From JAUWVG01 sp964633715 (GTDB lineage: Bacteria > Acidobacteriota > Aminicenantia > Aminicenantales > Aminicenantaceae): 29,539 nt of DNA. The stretch's first letter is position 1. Every line of letters starts with the position of its first letter. The position numbers and the translations under genes are program-made. Shown one piece after another: positions 23,167-29,539 of this stretch. The notes beneath the pieces are model-generated. The model was given only the letters and a program-made list of their open reading frames with translations. It was not told the DNA's origin and made no database searches. Location: NCBI GenBank assembly GCA_964633715.1, contig CAZWHQ010000048.1, positions 1 through 29,539 on the forward strand, in the 5' to 3' direction.

Positions 23167-24593
23167 TTGATTTTAATGACCTGTTTAAACATCTCTCTAT
23201 CCATCCCATCAAACCAACGGAACACAAACAGTCCGGCGATATAACCTGTTCCACCGAGTAATATTCTCGGGATGACATGGACTGAGGGGGTGAGAAACAA
23301 AACTCCAACCAGAATACCTGCGGACAGCAGAAGTCTTGTGCACTGAAGATAGGATTTTGAGAGGAGGGGAATCTTTAAATATTTGATGGTGTAGAGAAAC
23401 GCCAGAAACGCGCCCGTTCCCTCCGTGGCAACGGTGGCTATGCTGGCCCCGATGAAGCTCAAGACAGGTATGAGGAGAAAATTCAAAAAGATGTTCAGGA
23501 AAACATTGATCATAGTCAACCACATGTTCATTTTCTGCTTGTTAATGGCTGTTATGTTCGATGAAACGAGTTGACTGATAAAAATTATTCCCACAGCAAA
23601 AATGAGGATCTGAAATGCCTGGACGGAAGGGAGGTATGCGTCGCCATAAATCAAGAGAATAATTTCTTTGGCCAGCATGGTTCCCCCCAAAACGATAGGA
23701 AGGGCAAGAGTGGAAAGATACTTAAAGGAACGTTTGAAAATTTTGGCGAGTGAATCCGGAGACGATTTAAAATATCCGGAGATAACGGGAAAAATGGATG
23801 TGGCGTACGCTCCGGGAATAAAGATCAGATTGCTCAAAATAGCGTAGGCCGCGTTGTAGTATCCTACAGCTTCGTCCCCCTTCATTAACGAGAGCATGAT
23901 GGTGTCGATTTTGAAGTACACGGTGATAAAAATAGCGGAAAGGGCCATTGGCCAGCTTTCCCTGATAATCCATTTCAACGTCGTGGAGTCAAACGAAAAT
24001 TTTATCTTGACGAACCTTCTCGAAAAACTGAGGACTCCGAGAACAAGAAGAACGTTTGTAGCCACGGCTATCCAGATAAAAAAATTCAGATTTTTTCCTT
24101 TGGAAACCGCAAATATAACCAGGCCTAATGTCAGGAGTTTATTAACCAGATTAATCAAAACCGAATACTTCAATTCCAGATAAACGTGAAAGATGATTTC
24201 AGGTGTTTGAAAAGCGCTCAGAAGCAGTATCAAGGAAAGAATGGAGACCGCTTGGGTGGTATCCTGAGGGACGTTCAGCAAAGAGATAACGGCAATCGCC
24301 AGGGAGAAGGAAATAATCGATAAAATAAATCGGATGACAATTCCATGGCCGATCAGTTTTGGAGCCGAGGATTTATCCCGGGAAATTTCTCTCACAAGAA
24401 TGGAATTGAATCCTAAACTGGCTAAGACTTGAAAGAGGGATAAAAAGGCGAACGCAAAGGCGTATTTTCCGTAGCCCGTTGATCCCAAAAAACGGGCAAT
24501 ATAAGCCGTTATGAGAATTTGAAGAAGAATTCCGGTTGTTTTTCCAGCGATGAGGAACACAGTATTTTCAGCAATTTTTTTAACAGTGTTCAT
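23163..24593 (-). CDS. wzx: Wzx-type polysaccharide flippase (MOP/MATE superfamily)
   Basis: The 476-residue protein is a polytopic membrane protein with about 14 predicted helices. It opens VKKIAENTVFLIAGKTTGILLQILITAYIARFLG, the usual RfbX/Wzx start. GSTGYGKYAFAFAF and FNSILVREISRDK follow and are family-typical. It would flip the undecaprenyl-linked repeat from cytosol to periplasm. The Wzy-like polymerase lies upstream and the modifying enzymes and transferases downstream, as in a Wzx/Wzy-dependent locus. The start is 59 bases past the polymerase stop. Its end overlaps the radical SAM gene by four bases. Length is normal and there is no frameshift. Confidence 0.92.
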   Translation of the reverse strand: MNTVKKIAENTVFLIAGKTTGILLQILITAYIARFLGSTGYGKYAFAFAFLSLFQVLASLGFNSILVREISRDKSSAPKLIGHGIVIRFILSIISFSLAIAVISLLNVPQDTTQAVSILSLILLLSAFQTPEIIFHVYLELKYSVLINLVNKLLTLGLVIFAVSKGKNLNFFIWIAVATNVLLVLGVLSFSRRFVKIKFSFDSTTLKWIIRESWPMALSAIFITVYFKIDTIMLSLMKGDEAVGYYNAAYAILSNLIFIPGAYATSIFPVISGYFKSSPDSLAKIFKRSFKYLSTLALPIVLGGTMLAKEIILLIYGDAYLPSVQAFQILIFAVGIIFISQLVSSNITAINKQKMNMWLTMINVFLNIFLNFLLIPVLSFIGASIATVATEGTGAFLAFLYTIKYLKIPLLSKSYLQCTRLLLSAGILVGVLFLTPSVHVIPRILLGGTGYIAGLFVFRWFDGMDREMFKQVIKIK

Positions 24594-24652
24594 TAAAAGT
24601 TCTCACACAGAATTTATCGTTAACGGCACTGAGCTAATCCTGATAGAACTGG

Positions 24653-26029
24653 TTATTCCGAGTCTATAAAATCTGAAACCCACTCTTCTTTTTTCATTGA
24701 AGGAAGCATAAAAACTATTCCTGTCAGGAACCAGAAGGGCTCCATGATCCTAATAATTATAAAAGTGTTTGAACTGAGAGCATGTATCATCAGGCCTATA
24801 AATCCAGCAATATAGCCAAGAACAAGACCCTTATAAAGTTCGTCTTCCATTTCCTTGTAGATTTTGTAAGAGTGCTTCAAAATTGTCCACAAAAGCCACA
24901 ATAATGCAAAAAGGCCAACGATTCCTAGCTCTGGAAGAGTGCGAATGTACTGGCCATCGATAAAACCAAGACCTGTAATTCCACGGCCTAGAATAGGTCT
25001 TTTCCCCCATGCCTCCAAGCTTGTCTCCCAGCTGTTGATTCTCTCTGAAGTTGATGGATCAAAAGACAAGCTCCCCAATTGAGCAGATTTGTTTCCAACT
25101 CCTTCAAACGTGTACTCAATTCTCTGAAAAATTGCTTTAGGTTGAATTAAAAAGACTAAAAGCATAATAGTGGCGGCAGCTGCAGCCAGTTCGATTTTTC
25201 TTTTACTTAAAACAATTAATGCGATTAGTGAAAAGAAAAGAGCCAGGTATGAACTCCTCGATAGTGTAAACATAAATGGGATGAAAATGAATACGCTTAA
25301 TCCAAGAAGAGTCAACCTCAATCTTTTGGGGATATTTTGCAACAAAATTCCGAGGGCAAGGAATAAAATTACGAGCAGGTATCCGCCGAGTGTATTGGGT
25401 TCTCCCACCTCTCCTTCAAAAGGAGCACTTACTCTTTGGCCTGATGGTATTTGTAATATTCCATACGCGGAAACGAGAGCACATGTGATAAATAGAAAAG
25501 TCAGGAAAAATTTCACCTGTTTTTTACTGTGAATATGATTTGCAACCAGGAAAAAAAGCAGGAAGTATTCGCCGTATCTAACGACATAAAAAAATCCTTT
25601 GGCCGGTTGCACATATCCTAGAAAAATCCCCCTCAATGTGGATACAACACATATGAGAAAGTAAAAACCGATGGCTTTATTGAGGGGAGTCTTCATGAAC
25701 AGAGCTAGCCCTTTTCTATATGCCATTTTTGCTAACCAGGTGAATGAAATGAGACCGAGAAAGATGTCATCAAGTCGGATGACGATTTCTCTCCCGGAGA
25801 CTCCACCGGCGCTTATTTCTGGAGAAAACAGCATGGAAAGGATGAGGATTACAAGTGCAATATCAGTATTTATGAGGATTATAATGGCAATTGTGATACC
25901 CAAAATGGCAGCAATAGAATAATTTATAGAGATACCGGATATGATTTGACCTGAAAGAAAACTGATAAATACTATTACAGAAAAAATCAGAGCTGAAAAA
26001 ATTTTGGGATTTTTCCAACTTATCTGCAT
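24653..26029 (-). CDS. wzy: O-antigen ligase/Wzy-type polymerase
   Basis: The 458-residue protein is very hydrophobic with roughly 12 helices. The Wzy_C/O-antigen-ligase region runs around LSRSSYLALFFSLIALIVLSKRK, preceded by PFEGEVGEPNTLGGYLLVILFLALG, and the large periplasmic loop has ERINSWETSLEAWGKRPILGRG. The WxxxLxAWxxxPxxGxG loop pattern is characteristic of the PF04932 family. In a locus with a flippase, co-polymerase and export protein, the polymerase (Wzy) role is more likely than an LPS ligase role. It is 71 bases downstream of the co-polymerase gene. A 5-base-pair hairpin (26035-26049) lies six bases before the ATG and no Shine-Dalgarno is seen, so translation may be weak. Confidence 0.85.
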   Translation of the reverse strand: MQISWKNPKIFSALIFSVIVFISFLSGQIISGISINYSIAAILGITIAIIILINTDIALVILILSMLFSPEISAGGVSGREIVIRLDDIFLGLISFTWLAKMAYRKGLALFMKTPLNKAIGFYFLICVVSTLRGIFLGYVQPAKGFFYVVRYGEYFLLFFLVANHIHSKKQVKFFLTFLFITCALVSAYGILQIPSGQRVSAPFEGEVGEPNTLGGYLLVILFLALGILLQNIPKRLRLTLLGLSVFIFIPFMFTLSRSSYLALFFSLIALIVLSKRKIELAAAAATIMLLVFLIQPKAIFQRIEYTFEGVGNKSAQLGSLSFDPSTSERINSWETSLEAWGKRPILGRGITGLGFIDGQYIRTLPELGIVGLFALLWLLWTILKHSYKIYKEMEDELYKGLVLGYIAGFIGLMIHALSSNTFIIIRIMEPFWFLTGIVFMLPSMKKEEWVSDFIDSE

Positions 26030-26100
26030 CGTTGCCCATAATAAATGGGAGTCAGGATGAATACTACTGGGTTTCTACTCAATAGCGATTTTTTCAATTT

Positions 26101-28065
26101 TTATTTTTTCTTGTCTTCATCTTTATAACTGTAATATTGATACTGATGGTATGTGGACATATCATGGATGTATTCTGTTTTAACATTATTGATGACCACT
26201 CCCAAAATTCTGGCATTTACATTTTCCAACTGCATTTTTGCACGAATGAGTGCCTGTCTAGGGGTTTTCCCAGCCTGGTAGACGAGAATTGTGCCGTCAG
26301 TTTTGGTGCTCAGGATAGAGGCATCGGCCACAGGAAGGACAGGGGGTGTGTCAAAAAGGATTAAATCAAACTTCTGTTTTAATTGATGAATGAGTTCATC
26401 CATTTCGGGAAAGTTGAGCAGTTCGGCTGGATTGGGTGTATGCCCTCCACATGTTAAAATATTTAAATTTTCAATCCCTCTAGACTGTAAGACTTGATCG
26501 AACTCGAGTCCGGCTAACAGCATGTCTGTGAATGTGTTTATGGCCTTTTCGAGTGACAGTTTACCTATCAATATCTCACTCAGACCGGGGCTTTTGTTGA
26601 GTCCAAATATTTCATAAATTGTTGGCTTCCTGAAATCCGTATTGACGATGAGAACTTTCCTTCCCTCTTGAGCAAAAGCTCCAGCTAAATTAACCAGGGT
26701 TTGTGTTTTTCCCTCACCTGGAGAGGCACTCGTAAAAACAATACAATTACCCTGTCCCTTTAAACCGGAATAATCCAACTGAGTCCGCATGGATCTGTAG
26801 GCTTCGGCCATAACAGACGTTGGATTGAACATAGATATCAGCCTCATTTCCTGCAGTTCTTTGTCGGTAGATTTTTCGCCTTTTTTCTGTCTAATCCGGA
26901 TCCTTCCTTTTTTGCTTTCAGAAGGGATGTGGGGGATAATCCCCAAGACGGGCAGCTTGATGAGTTCTTCAATGTCGTCTATTCGACCGATAGAGGTATC
27001 CAGGCTTTCCACAATAAAACCTGAGATCATTGCAATCAAAAAACCACTTAAAATACCCAATATAATATTAAATTTGATATTGGGTTTGATGGGTTTGGTG
27101 GGGATTGAAGCCGGTTCGACAACGGTCACATCCTTGGCTTTTTCTGCTTCAAGAATTTGAGCTTCCGCTTGTCGTTTTTTAAAATCCATATACATATCTT
27201 CGGCAATCGTTCTATTGCGATTCAATTGAGCAAGTCGTATCTCTTTGAAGGAGAGGTCCTGTTGTTGGATCGTTAGTTGATTTATTGTTTCGGATAAATC
27301 TTTTTTTGCTTTGTCTAAACGTCTGTTAAGTTCGATGACTTCTGGATGTTTTTCGGTGTATTTGCTCCTTAGGGAAATCAATGCCAGATCGATAGCGACA
27401 ATTTCTTCTCTAATTTTTATGACTCGAGGATCGGATTGTGCTGGAGGAATTCCAGTGATCCCGCGATCTGTGGCTAAAGGATTTTCTTGCATGAACTGCT
27501 GAAGTTCATTTTCACTGTCTTCCAAATCCTTAAGATAACCTTCCAGCTGTTCATCAACAAATTTTTTGACATTGGAGGCTTCTAATTTTTTATTTTCGAA
27601 ATGGGCTTCCACATAAACTTCAGCGACAGTATTGGCTAGGATTGTCGCTTGTTCAGGATCATTTGAAGAAACAATAATTGAGATCATGTTTGTATCTGTC
27701 ACAATTTCTGTATCGACCTGGCCCTTGATGGAATTGATTTTTCCCATTCGTTCAGTTTGTTCCATGTCAGGATGCACTAAGTTTAGTCGTTCCGCGACTT
27801 TCTCCATGATTGGATAACTTTTTATGACATTGGCTTGAGACGTCAATGGATCTCCGAGTGACCAGGTGACGAGTTCTGTTAATATCTCAGCGACTGATTT
27901 TCTCTGTTCGACTTTCACTTTGCTTGATGTTTGATAGATGGGAGTCTGTTTGAGAGTATAGAAAACGGTTGATGCAATTATCAGAATGAAACAAAAGATG
28001 ATGAGATACTTTCTTTTGCGAAGCACTCTCAAGTAATCTGAAAGATTCATTTCAATTTGGGGCAT
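26101..28065 (-). CDS. wzc: Wzc-like polysaccharide co-polymerase fused to a BY-kinase
   Basis: The 654-residue protein has an N-terminal Wzz domain with helices at about 18-38 and 333-355, a long coiled-coil periplasmic part (about 160-310), and a cytosolic bacterial tyrosine kinase. Walker A is SPGEGKT (448-454), Walker B is LILFDTPP (568-575), and a C-terminal tyrosine cluster (Tyr632, 639, 642, 644, 645, 647) is the likely autophosphorylation site. The Walker A' motif reads VLIVNTDFRKP (471-481): the first of the two expected Asp residues is Asn. Wzc proteins set chain length and couple polymerisation to export through Wza, which is encoded just upstream. A strong Shine-Dalgarno precedes the ATG. 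No Wzb phosphatase is visible. Confidence 0.92.
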   Translation of the reverse strand: MPQIEMNLSDYLRVLRKRKYLIIFCFILIIASTVFYTLKQTPIYQTSSKVKVEQRKSVAEILTELVTWSLGDPLTSQANVIKSYPIMEKVAERLNLVHPDMEQTERMGKINSIKGQVDTEIVTDTNMISIIVSSNDPEQATILANTVAEVYVEAHFENKKLEASNVKKFVDEQLEGYLKDLEDSENELQQFMQENPLATDRGITGIPPAQSDPRVIKIREEIVAIDLALISLRSKYTEKHPEVIELNRRLDKAKKDLSETINQLTIQQQDLSFKEIRLAQLNRNRTIAEDMYMDFKKRQAEAQILEAEKAKDVTVVEPASIPTKPIKPNIKFNIILGILSGFLIAMISGFIVESLDTSIGRIDDIEELIKLPVLGIIPHIPSESKKGRIRIRQKKGEKSTDKELQEMRLISMFNPTSVMAEAYRSMRTQLDYSGLKGQGNCIVFTSASPGEGKTQTLVNLAGAFAQEGRKVLIVNTDFRKPTIYEIFGLNKSPGLSEILIGKLSLEKAINTFTDMLLAGLEFDQVLQSRGIENLNILTCGGHTPNPAELLNFPEMDELIHQLKQKFDLILFDTPPVLPVADASILSTKTDGTILVYQAGKTPRQALIRAKMQLENVNARILGVVINNVKTEYIHDMSTYHQYQYYSYKDEDKKK

Positions 28066-28070
28066 TGAAT

Positions 28071-28076
28071 CTCCTC
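28071..28076 (-). promoter_or_regulatory. Shine-Dalgarno of the Wzc-like gene
   Basis: On the minus strand this reads GAGGAG, five bases before the ATG at 28065. It is one of few strong sites in an operon that mostly relies on overlapping junctions. Confidence 0.6.
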
Positions 28077-28082
28077 AAATTT

Positions 28083-29384
28083 TTATCTATTTTGTATATA
28101 TGTTAATGACCATAAAATGGGATTAAACATAATTCTCATAAATCGCTCTACATTTTCTATGAAACTTTTGGGGACATAGACAATATCTCCAGGTTCAAGC
28201 TCAATGTTTTGACTAAAATCTTCCTGTTTGCGAAAACGTGTAAAGTCCACCAGGATTCCTTTTTGTGAACCCACTTCTCCTCGAATGACGATGATACTCC
28301 TCTGGACTGCATAGGGACCAAATCCACCAGCTTCTGTGATGGCCTCCGCAAGGAATATTTTTTCCTTAAATTCTATGGATTTCGCTGTTTTCACTTCTCC
28401 CAGGATATAAATTTTATCGTACTTCAGTGGAGGGATATAGATTGTGTCCCCGCCTTCCAGAATGATATTTTGGCTTTCCTGGGGATTGAGAAGGAGTTTG
28501 TCCAGATCGTAGACATGGATGGTTCCATTCTTCCTGATTAATGTTGTTTTGGATTTATCGGCAGTTTCTGTAGGCCCTCCTATTTCGCCGAGAAATTCGA
28601 GCAGGTTTGTTCTTCTGTTTAGAGTGTACATGCCGGGTGTTGTTTCTCCCAGAACCGTAATCCTCTGGCTGTTGTATTCTTTTATAGTGACAAACACGAT
28701 GGGATCGATCAAAAACTCAGAGAGAATCTCTGCCAGCTCTTCCTCCAATTGTGGCCCAGAAAGACCTTGGACTTTTATAGCGTTTTTAATCGGAGGGAGT
28801 TTTATTTCACCTCGGTAATTGACAATAACGTCTCTTGTGATATCGGGATACCGCCACACTTCTATACTCAAAACTTCCCCTGGACCGATGAGATATCTTT
28901 CTTTCTGTTGCTGTGCCAAACTGTCCGAACCGTTAATGAGTTTCAGTTCGTCGTCCCCATTTTTTGGTGTGTCTTGATAGGATTGAGAATTTTGAACAGT
29001 AATGAGCAGGGAACTATTACTCGGAGAAATTTTATAGGGCAAATCCTGTGTGAGTTCGATGAGAATGAAGTTGAGCAAACGTGAGTCTTTACTTATGTCC
29101 TTAGCGTAAACGTTCTTAATTTTTTTTATAGGCCCATTGTCTAGAAGGATCTCCTCCTCTTCTTGGCTGTACACATCCTTGTCCTTAAAATCGAGGAGAA
29201 TGAAGGGAGAGTTTTCCATTTTGATCTCCTCGAATTCAACTGGACCGGTCATTGTCAGGATGAGTTGAGTCTCAGTAGGGAGTTCTTTGGAAGAGAGGTG
29301 AATCAGCTGTTTGTATTGGGGTGAAAGGCACGAGAAAGAAAACAATAAAATTGACACAAGTAAAAAAAATAAGGATTTTTTCAT
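28083..29384 (-). CDS. wza: Wza-type outer-membrane polysaccharide export protein with N-terminal AMIN domain
   Basis: The 433-residue protein has a signal peptide ending FSFSC (Cys19), a weak lipobox, so it may be a lipoprotein. Residues about 38-132 look like an AMIN domain, known from PilQ and AmiC as a peptidoglycan- or envelope-targeting unit. The Poly_export domain follows (LIGPGEVLSIEVWRYPD from 165), then SLBB repeats (RITVLGETTPGMY from 241; IYILGEVKTAKSIEF from 325) and a C-terminal amphipathic helix (410-433) fit to insert in the outer membrane as in Wza. It would form the export channel together with the Wzc-like protein encoded 17 bases downstream. It is the first gene of the 20 kb leftward operon and lies behind two possible promoters. 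Confidence 0.9.
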   Translation of the reverse strand: MKKSLFFLLVSILLFSFSCLSPQYKQLIHLSSKELPTETQLILTMTGPVEFEEIKMENSPFILLDFKDKDVYSQEEEEILLDNGPIKKIKNVYAKDISKDSRLLNFILIELTQDLPYKISPSNSSLLITVQNSQSYQDTPKNGDDELKLINGSDSLAQQQKERYLIGPGEVLSIEVWRYPDITRDVIVNYRGEIKLPPIKNAIKVQGLSGPQLEEELAEILSEFLIDPIVFVTIKEYNSQRITVLGETTPGMYTLNRRTNLLEFLGEIGGPTETADKSKTTLIRKNGTIHVYDLDKLLLNPQESQNIILEGGDTIYIPPLKYDKIYILGEVKTAKSIEFKEKIFLAEAITEAGGFGPYAVQRSIIVIRGEVGSQKGILVDFTRFRKQEDFSQNIELEPGDIVYVPKSFIENVERFMRIMFNPILWSLTYIQNR

Positions 29385-29443
29385 TTGAACCCTTTTTTAC
29401 TCCCTCGCATTTTTTCTCTGAGTTAGGGCTTCCCGTTTTTATT

Positions 29444-29472
29444 ATAATACGCAAAATATTGTATTTCATCAA
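29444..29472 (-). promoter_or_regulatory. Possible proximal promoter (P2) of the polysaccharide operon
   Basis: On the minus strand TTGATG (29472-29467) is followed after 17 bases by TATTAT (29449-29444). A perfect TATAAT overlaps this -10 three bases further on. The -35 has two mismatches. Confidence 0.45.
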
Positions 29473-29475
29473 TAT
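29456..29475. promoter_or_regulatory. Dyad between the tandem promoters, candidate operator
   Basis: ATATTG-N8-CAATAT is a perfect 6-base inverted repeat. It covers the -35 of P2 and touches the -10 of P1. The flanks carry two GCAAAATAT copies 30 bases apart (29451-29459 and 29481-29489), so a factor could bind here. AT-richness makes a chance dyad possible. Confidence 0.35.
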
Positions 29476-29502
29476 CTTATGCAAAATATGGTGGTTAGTC
29501 AA
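29474..29502 (-). promoter_or_regulatory. Possible distal promoter (P1) of the polysaccharide operon
   Basis: On the minus strand TTGACT (29502-29497) is followed after 17 bases by TAAGAT (29479-29474). The -35 has one mismatch, the -10 two. Its -10 overlaps one arm of a 20-base dyad. Confidence 0.45.
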
Positions 29503-29539
29503 CAGAACAAAGAAAAAAAATAAAATTTTTTTGAGACGT

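Noticed and set aside
24598..24650. AGTTCT/AGAACT inverted repeat between the flippase and polymerase genes
   Set aside because: Six-base arms about 40 bases apart with no T-run; it is not a convincing terminator or operator.
26035..26049. CCCAT-N5-ATGGG hairpin before the polymerase start
   Set aside because: A five-pair stem is too weak to call an attenuator or terminator by itself; I mention it only in the gene entry.

Overview
The window reads as a chromosomal scaffold piece from an uncultured, moderately AT-rich Gram-negative bacterium. An outer-membrane polysaccharide export protein of the Wza type implies two membranes. A run of exactly 100 Ns at 3645-3744 shows this is an assembled scaffold, probably from a metagenome. 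Aminicenantota, Acidobacteriota or a deltaproteobacterial-type lineage would fit the gene content, but nothing here fixes the phylum.

Region A (1-3856) is separate in content from the rest. A three-gene leftward operon encodes, in transcription order, a McjB/Transglut_core3-like cysteine protease (2898-3353), a B12-binding radical SAM enzyme (1255-2901) and a UPF0489 arginase-fold protein fused to TPR repeats (1-1267, running off the window). Two short rightward ORFs diverge from it. The second is broken by the assembly gap. This set of families resembles a ribosomally synthesised, post-translationally modified peptide (RiPP) cassette, and it is the best candidate here for an undescribed system. 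That reading is inference.

Region B (3853-5307) is one leftward gene for an exported PHP-fold protein with a membrane hairpin inside the fold and a degenerate first metal motif.

Region C (5460-9644) is a rightward operon: ExeA-like AAA ATPase, HD-GYP phosphodiesterase, WbqC-family protein, PIG-L/LmbE deacetylase and DegT aminotransferase. It combines likely signalling or assembly control of exopolysaccharide with amino-sugar chemistry. A good sigma-70-like promoter precedes it.

Region D (9741-29384) is a leftward run of about 20 kb of tightly packed, often overlapping genes. In transcription order they are: Wza-type export protein with an AMIN domain, Wzc-like co-polymerase/BY-kinase, Wzy/ligase-type polymerase, Wzx flippase, B12-radical SAM, SDR, a second B12-radical SAM, two GT4s, a CgeB-like glycosyltransferase, two more GT4s, a zinc-ribbon methyltransferase, two GT9s and a final GT4. 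This is a Wzx/Wzy-dependent polysaccharide locus with eight glycosyltransferases. No priming phosphoglycosyltransferase and no nucleotide-sugar pathway is visible, so these must lie elsewhere. Regions C and D converge on a triple palindromic (REP-like) repeat at 9672-9765 that supplies the last codons of the final glycosyltransferase. Three intergenic control regions (about 3.4, 5.4 and 29.5 kb) share short AT-rich motifs, which hints at common regulation.
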